A DNA stretch of 39,444 nucleotides from Staphylococcus canis (GTDB lineage: Bacteria > Bacillota > Bacilli > Staphylococcales > Staphylococcaceae): the NCBI RefSeq assembly GCF_016238445.1, contig NZ_JABANU010000019.1:1-39444 (forward strand), given 5' to 3'. Shown one piece after another: positions 21,883 through 35,182 of this stretch. The notes beneath the pieces were generated by a model, which was not told the DNA's origin, did no database searches, and saw only the letters and a list, made by a program, of their open reading frames with translations. How positions within the stretch are numbered: position 1 is the first letter of the stretch; every line of letters begins with the position of its first letter. The position numbers and the translations under genes are program-made.

Positions 21883-22848
21883 TTAATCAAATAGTACGCT
21901 AACTGATTCTCTTTCATATACGCGAACAATCGCTTGTGCTAATAATTCTGCCACTGATAATTCTTTAATATTTGCTGGTTTTTGTTCATCTCTTAATTGA
22001 ATTGAATTTGTCACGATTAATTCTTTAATCGCTGAATTTTCAATACGCTCTTTAGCAGGGCCTGATAATACAGGGTGTGTACAACATGCATATACTTCAG
22101 TTGCACCTTTATCTTTTAATGCTTGTGCTGCTAAAGTAATTGTTCCTGCTGTATCAATAATATCATCAATAATAATCGCTGTGCGTCCTTCAATTTCACC
22201 GACAATGTTCATTACTTCTGCAACATTTGGTTTTGGACGACGTTTATCGATAATCGCAATCGGTGTTTTTAAAATATCAGCCAATTTACGTGCTCTTGTT
22301 ACGCCACCGTGGTCTGGTGAGACAACCACACATTGTTCAGGGTCGATATCTTTATTGCCTAAGAAATACTCTGCTAAAATTGGCACGCCCATTAAATGAT
22401 CGATTGGAATGTTAAAGAAACCTTGAATTTGAGGGGCATGTAAGTCTAACGCAATCATACGATCAGCGCCTGCAGTTTCAAATAAATCTGCCACAAGTTT
22501 AGCAGTGATCGGTTCACGGCTACGTGCTTTACGATCTTGACGTGCGTAACCATAATATGGAACAACAATTGAAATGTTTGCCGCTGAGGCACGTTTACAA
22601 GCGTCAATCATGATTAATAATTCCATTAAATGAACGTTAACTGGATTTGAAGTTGGTTGAATAATAAAGACGTCACAACCACGAATACTTTCCTCGATAT
22701 TGATTTGGATTTCACCATCACTGAATCGTTTTACCGTAATTTTACCAAGTTCGACACCTACGTGATCAGCAACTTCTTGAGCAAGTGGTTCATTACCTTT
22801 CAAAGAGAAAATTTTCATAGACGAATTTTTATATTCGGTGTTTAACAT
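21883..22848 (-). CDS. prs: Ribose-phosphate pyrophosphokinase (PRPP synthase)
   Basis: Makes PRPP from ribose 5-phosphate and ATP for purine, pyrimidine, histidine and tryptophan synthesis and for salvage. The 321-residue protein has the class I features: [50 protein letters not shown] and the PRPP loop [16 protein letters not shown] precedes the ATG. It lies 74 bases after glmU and is probably cotranscribed with it, a conserved glmU-prs pair. Hpt and PurR elsewhere in the window use or sense its product. Confidence 0.98.
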   Translation of the reverse strand: MLNTEYKNSSMKIFSLKGNEPLAQEVADHVGVELGKITVKRFSDGEIQINIEESIRGCDVFIIQPTSNPVNVHLMELLIMIDACKRASAANISIVVPYYGYARQDRKARSREPITAKLVADLFETAGADRMIALDLHAPQIQGFFNIPIDHLMGVPILAEYFLGNKDIDPEQCVVVSPDHGGVTRARKLADILKTPIAIIDKRRPKPNVAEVMNIVGEIEGRTAIIIDDIIDTAGTITLAAQALKDKGATEVYACCTHPVLSGPAKERIENSAIKELIVTNSIQLRDEQKPANIKELSVAELLAQAIVRVYERESVSVLFD

Positions 22849-22922
22849 TATAAGTCCTCCATTTTTAAATTAAAGTTGAGGTGAGTCATGACTTTACTCA
22901 TATTCAACTTGTTTTTAAGATA

Positions 22923-24320
<1,398 letters not shown>

Positions 24321-24327
24321 CTATATA

Positions 24328-24357
24328 ATTATAATTTAAGAAAGCACATAGTTTCAA
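24328..24357 (-). promoter_or_regulatory. Sigma-A type promoter of glmU-prs
   Basis: The -35 TTGAAA (24352-24357) and consensus -10 TATAAT (24328-24333) have an 18-base spacer on the minus strand, about 35 bases upstream of the glmU ATG. The remaining spoVG-glmU gap shows only the spoVG terminator. Confidence 0.75.
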
Positions 24358-24481
24358 CATATAATCCAATAATTGCACGTTCAATCGATCATTACTTCAA
24401 AAAATTAACATAATTCAATTTGAAATTTTATCGCTTAAGCTTTTAGCTACTATTAAGACGCACTCCATGTAATTTAGCTTC

Positions 24482-24528
24482 TAAAAAAAGAGTTTTGAAA
24501 CAAGAATTTCTTCTCGTTCCAAAACTCT
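24482..24528 (-). terminator. Terminator after spoVG
   Basis: A long stem starting AGAGTTTTG/CAAAACTCT (24520-24528 with 24489-24497), continuing with a few mismatches, then TTTTTTTAG on the minus strand. It ends the ispE-purR-ridA-spoVG unit. Confidence 0.88.
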
Positions 24529-24545
24529 TCTATTATACTCAAATA

Positions 24546-24863
24546 TTAAGCTTCTTCGTCAGTTGATTCTGAAGCATCTGTGTTACCTTGATTATTAGGT
24601 ACAAATACTTCGTCAGTCTCTTCATATACTTTCATTACTGCATCCTGAATTTCTTGTCTCATTTCTGAATTGATTGGATGCGCAATGTCTCGGAATTCAC
24701 CATCTGGTGTGCGTTTGCTAGGCATTGCGACAAACAGTCCTGAATTACCTTCAATTACACGTAAGTCGTGTATTACAAAAGCTTCCTCAAGTGTAATTGA
24801 TACTAAAGCTTTCATTCTTCCATCAGTTTGTATTTTTCTAAGTCTGACATCTGTCACTTTCAT
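24546..24863 (-). CDS. spoVG: Septation/regulatory protein SpoVG
   Basis: A 105-residue SpoVG family protein ([56 protein letters not shown]). In staphylococci SpoVG is a DNA- and RNA-binding regulator of capsule, virulence and antibiotic resistance genes, usually transcribed with ridA (yabJ) under sigma-B. The C-terminal tail is acidic. A G-rich ribosome site (GGGGGG) precedes the ATG, and the gap to ridA is 68 bases. I found no sigma-B promoter in the short gaps around it. Confidence 0.96.
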   Translation of the reverse strand: MKVTDVRLRKIQTDGRMKALVSITLEEAFVIHDLRVIEGNSGLFVAMPSKRTPDGEFRDIAHPINSEMRQEIQDAVMKVYEETDEVFVPNNQGNTDASESTDEEA

Positions 24864-24931
24864 GTAGTGAGCCCCCCATAAGTATATAATTTATTGTTTG
24901 ATTGAAAGAAGCCTAAAAAGAACTGTTAGGA

Positions 24932-25312
24932 TTATACATTTTTGACTTCAGCAATAAGTTCAATTTCAACTTTAACATCTTTTGGCAAACGTGCAACCTC
25001 TACAGCACTTCTTGCCGGTTTATGCTCATCAAAATATGAGCCATAAACTTCATTAACTTTTTGGAAATTTTCCATATCTGAAAGGAAAATCAAAGCCTTA
25101 ACGACATGATTCAAATCTGAACCAGACGCATCAAGTACGGCTTTTAAGTTTTCTATTACTTGTTTTGTTTGTTCTTGTACGTCATCACTGACAATCTCAC
25201 CATCTAAATTCAATGGGATTTGACCTGATGTGTATACAAGACCATTTACCACTGTTGCGTGTGAATAAGGACCTACTGCTGCAGGTGCTTGTTTAGTGTT
25301 AATAACTTCCAT
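24932..25312 (-). CDS. ridA: RidA/YjgF family enamine/imine deaminase (YabJ)
   Basis: A 126-residue trimeric Rid family protein that hydrolyses reactive enamine/imine products of PLP enzymes. Family segments are [25 protein letters not shown] near the N-terminus, the conserved arginine in [19 protein letters not shown], and the final glutamate region. AAAGGAGCG precedes the ATG. It lies 22 bases after purR and just before spoVG, the conserved purR-yabJ-spoVG order. Confidence 0.95.
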   Translation of the reverse strand: MEVINTKQAPAAVGPYSHATVVNGLVYTSGQIPLNLDGEIVSDDVQEQTKQVIENLKAVLDASGSDLNHVVKALIFLSDMENFQKVNEVYGSYFDEHKPARSAVEVARLPKDVKVEIELIAEVKNV

Positions 25313-25334
25313 GCTGTAACGCTCCTTTTATAAA

Positions 25335-26156
25335 TTAAAATTTAAATAAACTATTGCCTTCCTCAACTTTGAAGTTTTGATTGTATTCGTCAACGTCCGA
25401 TAAACGCACTAGAGACGTATAATCTTCAATCAATCTTTGTTTGACTTCTTTTGATTCTACAAGTACTGATACCCCTTTTACGTGCGCTTTAAACTCATTC
25501 ATTAAATTCATTACGCCATTTATAGAACCACCAGCACGCATGAAATCATCTACAATGAGTACATTAGAATGTTCCTTAAGCGTTCGCTTCGATAAAACCA
25601 TTGTCTCAATTTTTCTTGTAGAGCCAGATACATAGTTAATTGATACTGTCGACCCTTCAGTTACCTTATTATCTTTACGTATCACAACCACAGGTAAGTT
25701 TAAAACGCTTGCTACTGCATTGGCAAGCGAAATGCCTTTCGTCGCAATGGTTACAACAGCATCTAACTCCTCTTGCATGTAAATCGTTGCAATCAAACGT
25801 CCAACCTTATTTAGTAACCTAGGATTACCAACTAAATCTGATAAGAATAAATAGCCTCCAGGAAGTAACCGCTCTTTTTCTTGTAACAACTCAATCACTT
25901 CATTAATAACAGCTTGCGCCTCTTCTTTTTGCATTTGTGGTCTGTATTTTACACCGCCACTCGCTCCTGCAACGGTTTCAATAGTACCAAGTTGTTCTTT
26001 AATAAACGTTTCTTTAATAATTTGAACGTCTTCACTTATAGATGATTTAGCTTGTTTAAACTTCTCTACAAAAAAAGTGAGTGGTACGAGTTTATTCGGG
26101 TTGCTAATTAAATATTGTGTCATAAAAACAATTCTTTCACTTCTTTTATATCTCAC
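25335..26156 (-). CDS. purR: Purine operon repressor PurR
   Basis: A PRPP-sensing repressor of purine genes in Firmicutes. The 273-residue protein has an N-terminal winged-helix DNA-binding domain (about 1-75: MRYKRSERIVFMTQYLISNP) and a PRTase-like C-terminal domain with the PRPP motif VLIVDDFMRAGGS that binds PRPP without catalysis. It lies 18 bases after ispE and is probably cotranscribed. No clear PurBox pair is visible beside it. Confidence 0.95.
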   Translation of the reverse strand: MRYKRSERIVFMTQYLISNPNKLVPLTFFVEKFKQAKSSISEDVQIIKETFIKEQLGTIETVAGASGGVKYRPQMQKEEAQAVINEVIELLQEKERLLPGGYLFLSDLVGNPRLLNKVGRLIATIYMQEELDAVVTIATKGISLANAVASVLNLPVVVIRKDNKVTEGSTVSINYVSGSTRKIETMVLSKRTLKEHSNVLIVDDFMRAGGSINGVMNLMNEFKAHVKGVSVLVESKEVKQRLIEDYTSLVRLSDVDEYNQNFKVEEGNSLFKF

Positions 26157-26174
26157 GTATAATATCCTCTCTTT

Positions 26175-27026
26175 CTAGCCTAAAGTTCTTACAATATAAA
26201 CATCATTGCAACAACCACTTACTGCATTATAAATGTGTCGTGCTTGGCGCTCTTTATGAGCTAATCCGTACACAGTAGGCCCACTACCACTCATCAACGC
26301 ACCATCTGCACCGTTGTTAATCATATTATCTTTTAATTTCTTAATATCTTTGTTTAATTCCATAGATACTGGCTCTAATCGATTAGATAAACTTTGACAT
26401 AACAGTTCGTAATCATTGGTCTGAATCGCCTTTAAACATCTGTCTGTATGTACTTCAAAAGGCTTTGATAAGTCTAAATTACCATATATTTCTGGTGTCG
26501 ATAACCCTAAAACAGGTTTCGCAATTACGACCCAAGCTGCAGGTGTTTTAGGAAGAAGTTCTATAATTTCACCACGACCTCGACAAATAGCTGTTTGGCT
26601 ATAAATACAAAAAGGAACATCAGATCCAATCGTTGCGGATAGTTCGCTCAACTCATCTAATGTCGCATTGAGATTAAATAATCGATTCATGCCTCGCATT
26701 GTCGCCGCAGCATCGCTTGACCCCCCAGCAAGCCCTGCCGCTACAGGTATATTTTTTTCAAGTGTAATCGTCACGCCTTCTTTTATGTTATAGGTTTCTT
26801 TCATTAATAGCGCTGCACGATAAGCTAAATTTCGTTCATCTGAAGGGATAAATGATTCATCAACATTAAGTACGATTTTCTGATCTTCACGCTTTTCAAA
26901 AGACAAACGATCGTTTAAATCAATTGTAGTCATAATCATTTCCACTTCATGATAGCCATCATCACGTTTGAAAAGTGTATCTAATGTCAAATTGATTTTA
27001 GCTGACGCCGTTTCATAAATTATCAC
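26175..27026 (-). CDS. ispE: 4-diphosphocytidyl-2-C-methyl-D-erythritol kinase family (IspE)
   Basis: A GHMP kinase; in the MEP isoprenoid pathway IspE phosphorylates CDP-methylerythritol. Signatures are [20 protein letters not shown] at the N-terminus, the ATP-loop [16 protein letters not shown] and the C-terminal [10 protein letters not shown] chose GTG at 27026 (283 residues), 8 bases after AAAGAGG; a TTG at 27044 lies before that site. Caution: staphylococci are known for the mevalonate route, so an orphan IspE-like kinase may have a different substrate here. Confidence 0.88.
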   Translation of the reverse strand: MIIYETASAKINLTLDTLFKRDDGYHEVEMIMTTIDLNDRLSFEKREDQKIVLNVDESFIPSDERNLAYRAALLMKETYNIKEGVTITLEKNIPVAAGLAGGSSDAAATMRGMNRLFNLNATLDELSELSATIGSDVPFCIYSQTAICRGRGEIIELLPKTPAAWVVIAKPVLGLSTPEIYGNLDLSKPFEVHTDRCLKAIQTNDYELLCQSLSNRLEPVSMELNKDIKKLKDNMINNGADGALMSGSGPTVYGLAHKERQARHIYNAVSGCCNDVYIVRTLG

Positions 27027-27050
27027 TATTTTTGCCTCTTTCAAATTAGT

Positions 27051-27079
27051 ATTATAGTGATTTTAACATATATTAATAA
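27051..27079 (-). promoter_or_regulatory. Possible promoter of ispE-purR-ridA-spoVG
   Basis: The -10 TATAAT (27051-27056) is consensus; the -35 TTATTA (27074-27079, 17-base spacer) is poor. The 27080-27382 stretch is AT-rich with no gene or clear terminator; a plus-strand frame at 27057-27305 lacks a ribosome site and coding character. Confidence 0.45.
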
Positions 27080-27382
27080 ATACAGTCGCCTGTTTTTAAT
27101 TAATCGATGGCTCATATGTATGCATATATTATTTAATGTCATAATAGCTAACAATAATCTTTTTAAGTCTATAATTTTAAAACATGCATTAAACACAAAA
27201 AAGACTGAGTCACTTAGTATAATGCTTACAAATCTCGTTACGAACAAATACATGATCTTAAAAATAAAGACAATCACTTCAACTTCATCAAGTATATACT
27301 CATAACGAATATTTGATTAATACGCATTATACGCGTGTCAGTCTCTGAATTATGTACGCTATTCTATTTATCACAAATATGA

Positions 27383-27649
27383 TTATTGTGCCGCTACTTC
27401 TTGTTGATGCTCATCATCTACAAATAAGACGTGTACATTCTCAGTAAGAACGTCTGTATAAGTATATGATACACGCTCGAAATTATGTTTTTCTGAGTCC
27501 AATTTAACAATGAACACTGATGGATATGTTTCTGCTAATACTCCACAACGTTCAATTGTTTTTTTACGACCTCCGTTAGCCTTTAGTACAATACGATTTC
27601 CTAATTGACAATCAAGACGATTTTTGATGTCTACAATAGATTTTGGCAT
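27383..27649 (-). CDS. veg: Veg family protein
   Basis: An 88-residue small conserved Firmicute protein ([49 protein letters not shown]). In Bacillus Veg stimulates biofilm matrix gene expression; its molecular action is unclear. I chose ATG 27649 because homologues start MPKSI and GGTGGAG lies just upstream; the longer open frame runs back through the promoters. It is a short gene behind two strong tandem promoters, like its Bacillus counterpart. Confidence 0.93.
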   Translation of the reverse strand: MPKSIVDIKNRLDCQLGNRIVLKANGGRKKTIERCGVLAETYPSVFIVKLDSEKHNFERVSYTYTDVLTENVHVLFVDDEHQQEVAAQ

Positions 27650-27673
27650 ATTGCTCCACCTCGCTACAAGTGT

Positions 27674-27702
27674 ATTATAACACATTATAGTAAAATCGTC
27701 AA
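27674..27702 (-). promoter_or_regulatory. Proximal sigma-A promoter of veg
   Basis: The -35 TTGACG (27697-27702) and consensus -10 TATAAT (27674-27679) have a 17-base spacer on the minus strand. Confidence 0.85.
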
Positions 27703-27713
27703 ATAAAATTTCA

Positions 27714-27742
27714 ATTTTATCAGTGTACTGATTGAAAGTCAA
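27714..27742 (-). promoter_or_regulatory. Distal sigma-A promoter of veg
   Basis: The -35 TTGACT (27737-27742) and -10 TAAAAT (27714-27719) have a 17-base spacer on the minus strand, exactly 40 bases upstream of the proximal promoter. Confidence 0.8.
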
Positions 27743-27747
27743 TATTT

Positions 27748-29183
<1,436 letters not shown>

Positions 29184-29195
29184 GCAATCACCATC

Positions 29196-29966
29196 CTATT
29201 TAAGCTTAAATAAGCGTTCTGCATTTAAAGTAGTTTGTTTAGCTACTTCTTCATATGAAATGCCTTTTAAATCCGCAATTTGTTCTGCAACAAGTGTGAC
29301 ACGTGCAGGCTCATTGCGTTTACCACGATAAGGGTGTGGTGATAAAAATGGCGCATCAGTTTCAACAAGTAAACGGTCAAGTGGGACATGTTTTGCGACT
29401 TCTTTAGGTTGTTTAGCATTTTTAAATGTCACAGGTCCTCCAAGTGAAATATGAAAGTCTAATTTATGAATTAAAACATCCGCAATTTCAGGAGAGCCGC
29501 TAAAACTATGCATAATGCCGCCCACTTCTTCTGCATGCTCTTCTAACAAGATATCTACACAATCTTGAGTGGCTTCACGATTGTGGATGATAATCGGTAA
29601 GTTTACACGTTTAGCTAACGCAATTTGCTTTCTAAAGAGTTCTTTTTGAACATCTTTAGGCGATTTATCCCAGTGGTAATCTAATCCTGTTTCGCCAATG
29701 CCAATCACTTTTTCATGTGCTGCTAATTGTTCAATCCATTCTAAGTCTTCTTCAGTACAATCAATGGCGTCGACAGGATGCCAACCGATAATTGCATATA
29801 AAAAGTCATACGTTTCAATTAAATCCATTGCACGTTTAATAGTTTTAGTGTCGAATCCCACGACAAACATACGATCAACACCTGCGTCTAACGCACGGTC
29901 AATCACCTCTTGTAAATCCTCATCATATTGATCTGCGTTTAAATGAACATGTGTATCTATTAACAT
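29196..29966 (-). CDS. tatD: TatD family metal-dependent hydrolase
   Basis: A 256-residue TIM-barrel hydrolase with the metal ligands of the family: HxH in IDTHVHLN (His6, His8), IGETGLDYHW, IIHNRE, HSFSG and VETDAPFLSP. TatD enzymes act as DNases or 3' exonucleases; the natural substrate is not settled. AAGGAGG precedes the ATG. A promoter lies between it and metG, and rnmV follows after 12 bases. Confidence 0.94.
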   Translation of the reverse strand: MLIDTHVHLNADQYDEDLQEVIDRALDAGVDRMFVVGFDTKTIKRAMDLIETYDFLYAIIGWHPVDAIDCTEEDLEWIEQLAAHEKVIGIGETGLDYHWDKSPKDVQKELFRKQIALAKRVNLPIIIHNREATQDCVDILLEEHAEEVGGIMHSFSGSPEIADVLIHKLDFHISLGGPVTFKNAKQPKEVAKHVPLDRLLVETDAPFLSPHPYRGKRNEPARVTLVAEQIADLKGISYEEVAKQTTLNAERLFKLK

Positions 29967-30006
29967 GAAATACGCCTCCTTAAATTTTTCCGTACTCTAT
30001 GTTTCC

Positions 30007-30035
30007 ATCATAAGCGAAACTCAAAACATTAACAA
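30007..30035 (-). promoter_or_regulatory. Sigma-A type promoter of tatD-rnmV-rsmA
   Basis: The -35 TTGTTA (30030-30035) and -10 TATGAT (30007-30012) are 17 bases apart on the minus strand, downstream of the metG terminator. Confidence 0.6.
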
Positions 30036-30081
30036 TTCGCATCTCATTCTTTCAAGTACTTCTTTTCATTCTCAAAATTGC

Positions 30082-30123
30082 TAAAGAAAAGAGGTGAGTC
30101 GTACATCGATGACTTCACCTCTT
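30082..30123 (-). terminator. Terminator after metG
   Basis: A long stem, AAGAGGTGAAGTC with CGACTCACCTCTT (one mismatch), on the minus strand, followed by TTCTTTAG. It starts a few bases after the metG stop. Confidence 0.8.
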
Positions 30124-30129
30124 AATTGC

Positions 30130-32109
<1,980 letters not shown>

Positions 32110-32127
32110 TCATTTCTTATCTTATTT

Positions 32128-32156
32128 AATATATCTAAATTTGAAATAGTTTTCAA
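32128..32156 (-). promoter_or_regulatory. Sigma-A type promoter of metG
   Basis: The -35 TTGAAA (32151-32156) and -10 TATATT (32128-32133) have a 17-base spacer on the minus strand, in the 78-base gap after rsmI. Confidence 0.7.
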
Positions 32157-32175
32157 TATGCGGTGTCGTTTATTC

Positions 32176-33015
32176 CTATGAACCTTCAATATTGTGATAC
32201 ACGTTATACACCGTTTTGGTCGGCATATTTCGTGCCTCTGCAACTTTTTTAATTGCTTGTTTGGGTTTCATGTTTTGGTTTATAAAATGTTCAACATGTT
32301 CATGAATTGTTAAGTCTTCATACCACTCTGACTCGGGTAACGGTTCGGCACCTTCAATCAGAATAACGAACTCCCCTTTTAATGGAATATCTTGTTCCAA
32401 CTTTGATAATAACACGTCGACGGTGTCTGTTTGAATTTGTTCGAATTTCTTAGTCAATTCGCGTCCTAAAGTGACACGTCTCGTTCTATCAACTTCCACA
32501 ATCGCTTGTAAAGTATCTTTCACTCGAAATGGAGACTCGTATAATAATAATGTACTATCTTGAAACATACGTGTTTTTAAAATCGCAATTTTATCACGTG
32601 ATTTCCGAGGTAAAAACCCTAAAAATGTATATGTAAAAGAGGGTAACCCACTTGCCATAAGTGCTGTAAGACCTGCATTAGGTCCTGGAATTGGAATAAC
32701 ACGAATATGACGTGCCCTCGCTTCTGTGACTAGCTCATATCCTGGATCCGAAATCAAGGGTAATCCTGCATCTGAAACAAGCGCAATACTTTGGCCCGCT
32801 TCTAACATTTCGATTAAAACATCAGTCATCTGCTCTTTATTATGTTCGTGATAGGACTTAAGTGGTGTCGTAATTTCAAAATGATGACACAACTTTTTAG
32901 TCACACGCGTATCTTCACATGCGATAGTATCTACAGTCTTTAACGTTTGAATCGCGCGAAATGTCATATCGTCTAAATTTCCAATGGGTGTGCCCACTAA
33001 ATATAACTCTGCCAT
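32176..33015 (-). CDS. rsmI: 16S rRNA (cytidine-2'-O-)-methyltransferase
   Basis: Adds the 2'-O-methyl group at C1402 of 16S rRNA. The 279-residue SAM-dependent enzyme of the tetrapyrrole-methylase fold starts LYLVGTPIGNLDDMTFRA and carries the family segments IACEDTRVTKKL, VSDAGLPLISDPG and PIPGPNAGLTALMASGLP. It lies 6 bases after yazA and probably shares its transcript. Confidence 0.96.
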   Translation of the reverse strand: MAELYLVGTPIGNLDDMTFRAIQTLKTVDTIACEDTRVTKKLCHHFEITTPLKSYHEHNKEQMTDVLIEMLEAGQSIALVSDAGLPLISDPGYELVTEARARHIRVIPIPGPNAGLTALMASGLPSFTYTFLGFLPRKSRDKIAILKTRMFQDSTLLLYESPFRVKDTLQAIVEVDRTRRVTLGRELTKKFEQIQTDTVDVLLSKLEQDIPLKGEFVILIEGAEPLPESEWYEDLTIHEHVEHFINQNMKPKQAIKKVAEARNMPTKTVYNVYHNIEGS

Positions 33016-33021
33016 ACCGTA

Positions 33022-33270
33022 TCACCCCTTAATTAATTGCCATTTTTGCGCGCGTGTCAACTGCTTAATAGCATATTCTCGTTTCAGTGCTTCAGATTTA
33101 GTAGCATATGTTTCATGATACACTAATTGAACAGGTCTACGTGATTGTGTGTATTTCGCACCTTGACCTAAGTTGTGTTTGCGGATACGGGCGTCGAGAT
33201 TATTGGTATACCCTGTGTATAAAGTCGCATCCTTACATTTCACAATATAGGTGTAATGATGTTTATCCAT
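33022..33270 (-). CDS. yazA: GIY-YIG domain protein (YazA type)
   Basis: An 82-residue protein that is one GIY-YIG nuclease domain: YTYIVKCKDATLYTGYTNN with the paired motif as YIV-YTG, then RIRKHNLGQGAKYT and the conserved glutamate in VYHETYATKSEALKRE. Its substrate is not known. I chose ATG 33270; a GTG at 33279 sits too close to the ribosome site GAGG. The start overlaps the end of trmN6 by 8 bases. The neighbour order matches Bacillus yabB-yazA-yabC. Confidence 0.9.
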   Translation of the reverse strand: MDKHHYTYIVKCKDATLYTGYTNNLDARIRKHNLGQGAKYTQSRRPVQLVYHETYATKSEALKREYAIKQLTRAQKWQLIKG

Positions 33271-33994
33271 AGTATACACGCCTCATTTCATCAGTATATT
33301 CATGATCTTGATCATAAATGTAAAACGGTGGGGCTATCTTTAAACCTTGACGGCCTCCTTTACGTCCTTCAACAACGATTGTTTGTGCTTCCTTACCTTG
33401 TTTACTATAGATCATATAAAGTGATTTAGGCTCTATGCGATAATGACGCATCGACTCGAATACATCGAGCATTCGTTCTGCACGATGTACCATAACCATA
33501 CGTCCACCTTCTTTAAGCGCATGACTCGCAACCCTAAAGCAATCATCCAACGTACATAACACTTCATGACGCGCTATTTTATGCGCTTCTAATTGATGTT
33601 GATTAACTTGATTCATCTTAAAATAAGGTGGGTTACACGTTATCAAATCAAATTGCGCCGGTTTAAATCGTTGAGGTATTGCATTAATATCCATATGTTC
33701 AATCTTAATACGTGAATCAAGATGATTTAAAGCTATACTGCGTCTCGCCATATCAACGAGTTCTGCTTGAACTTCAACACCAGTGATTTCATTTGAACCT
33801 TTACCTGATAACAGTAAAGGAATAATTCCATTACCTGTGCACATATCTAATATCCGGTCTCGTTTCCTAACCTCTGTAAAATGGCCTAATAATAGTGCAT
33901 CTGTAGAAAATGCGAAATAGGCATCATTTTGAATGATTTTTAGATTTTCTTTAATTAAACAATCTACACGTTCATGAGTTTGAATGTTATCCAT
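33263..33994 (-). CDS. trmN6: tRNA1(Val) (adenine-N6)-methyltransferase family protein (YabB/TrmN6)
   Basis: A 243-residue SAM-dependent methyltransferase with motif I ILDMCTGNGIIPLLL and the catalytic N6-adenine motif NPPY (within DLITCNPPYFKM). Relatives methylate A37 of tRNA-Val in E. coli; the target here is inferred. I chose ATG 33994, 6 bases or so after AGGAG, over the longer frame to 34042, which overlaps yabA. It lies between yabA and yazA. Confidence 0.9.
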   Translation of the reverse strand: MDNIQTHERVDCLIKENLKIIQNDAYFAFSTDALLLGHFTEVRKRDRILDMCTGNGIIPLLLSGKGSNEITGVEVQAELVDMARRSIALNHLDSRIKIEHMDINAIPQRFKPAQFDLITCNPPYFKMNQVNQHQLEAHKIARHEVLCTLDDCFRVASHALKEGGRMVMVHRAERMLDVFESMRHYRIEPKSLYMIYSKQGKEAQTIVVEGRKGGRQGLKIAPPFYIYDQDHEYTDEMRRVYYG

Positions 33995-34002
33995 ATGTAC
34001 TC

Positions 34003-34365
34003 CTATTCCATCTTGTTTAATACGTTTAAACAAAACATACAATCTTCACCTTTACGATGCTTGCCAAAAACATCATGACAAATATGAAACCCTTCATTAT
34101 ATAACTTCGCAAAATATTCACGGCTTTGTCTCTGTTTTTTGGCAGGTTGTTTATCTGAAGGCTGTAGGTTTGGAGGTGGTGTAACCACTTTATTTTCTTT
34201 TTGTGCATTGATCAACGACTTAAGGTTATCATTTTCAATTTGAAGTGCTACATTTTCTTCAACAAGCTCGACAGTTAAGGATTTTAATTGTTGCATATCT
34301 TCATAAACATGTGTAACATTTTGTTCTAACTGCATCAAACGGTCGAACAACTCATTTCGGTCCAC
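34003..34365 (-). CDS. yabA: Replication initiation control protein YabA
   Basis: Binds DnaA and the DnaN clamp and limits re-initiation in Firmicutes. In the 120-residue protein the N-terminal half (about 1-60) is a coiled coil for tetramerisation ([18 protein letters not shown]). A Lys/Pro-rich linker follows. The C-terminal zinc domain has the ligands in HICHDVF and CMFCLNV. It follows ricT by 13 bases in the holB-ricT-yabA set, whose products all touch replication or development. Confidence 0.95.
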   Translation of the reverse strand: MDRNELFDRLMQLEQNVTHVYEDMQQLKSLTVELVEENVALQIENDNLKSLINAQKENKVVTPPPNLQPSDKQPAKKQRQSREYFAKLYNEGFHICHDVFGKHRKGEDCMFCLNVLNKME

Positions 34366-34378
34366 TCATGAACCCTCC

Positions 34379-35182
34379 TTATTGTAATGTTTCTAATTCT
34401 TCAATATGATATTCCATCAGCTGTTCGTCACCTTCTAAACGTACTTGCATGGAAACCGTAATCATATTTAAACTGACCACTTCACCTTGACCATCTGGCG
34501 TATCAACATACTCTCCCACATCAGGTAACTTTTCACGCGCCGATTCATAATAATCATTTTCATATTTTAAACAACACATTAAACGACCACACGCTCCGGA
34601 GATTTTACTAGGGTTAAGTGATAAATTTTGATCTTTTGCCATTTTGATTGATACAGGCTCAAAATCTCCTAAAAATGTCGAACAACATAAAGAGCGACCA
34701 CATGGACCAATACCGCCCAGTATTTTAGCTTCGTCGCGTACACCAATTTGTCTAAGCTCAATTCGAGTTTTTAGTTTTTGTGCAAGCATTCGAACGAGTT
34801 TACGAAAGTCAATACGCTCGTCAGCTGTAAAATTATAAATAATTTTAGAACGGTCTAATGTATATTCGCAATTAATCACACGCATATCTAACTTTAATTC
34901 CGCAACAAATGACTGACATAACTCTAATGCACGCATTGCTGCTCTTTCATTAGCTAAATATTTAGTAATATCATCATCAGTCGCAACACGTAAAACGGGT
35001 TGAAGCGGTAATGAAACATCCTCTTTTTCAACTTCTCTCACAGTATGTTTAACAACACCAAGTTCGATACCACGTTTGGACTCTACCACTACTTGTTGAT
35101 TTTCGTGTAAATCGAGGGATTCAGGAGAATAGTATTCAAGGCGATTCGATTTTTCAAAATAAACACTTACAACTAAAGGCAT
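34379..35182 (-). CDS. ricT: PSP1 domain protein RicT (YaaT)
   Basis: A 267-residue PSP1 protein. In Bacillus RicT works with RicA and RicF as an iron-sulfur complex that directs RNase Y processing of mRNAs and affects sporulation and biofilm. The cysteines that bind clusters are visible as GPCGRSLCCSTF and GACGRLMCCLKYE (about residues 158-207). The start shares one base with the end of holB. Role in a non-sporulating coccus is inferred from RNase Y conservation. Confidence 0.93.
   Translation of the reverse strand: MPLVVSVYFEKSNRLEYYSPESLDLHENQQVVVESKRGIELGVVKHTVREVEKEDVSLPLQPVLRVATDDDITKYLANERAAMRALELCQSFVAELKLDMRVINCEYTLDRSKIIYNFTADERIDFRKLVRMLAQKLKTRIELRQIGVRDEAKILGGIGPCGRSLCCSTFLGDFEPVSIKMAKDQNLSLNPSKISGACGRLMCCLKYENDYYESAREKLPDVGEYVDTPDGQGEVVSLNMITVSMQVRLEGDEQLMEYHIEELETLQ

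Noticed and set aside
24864..25334. Sigma-B promoter for ridA-spoVG
   Set aside because: I looked in the gaps for GTTT and GGGTAT type boxes and did not see a fitting pair. One inside purR was not excluded.
27057..27305. Plus-strand frame of 82 codons between ispE and veg
   Set aside because: It has no ribosome site, is driven by AT-rich composition and overlaps the likely ispE promoter.
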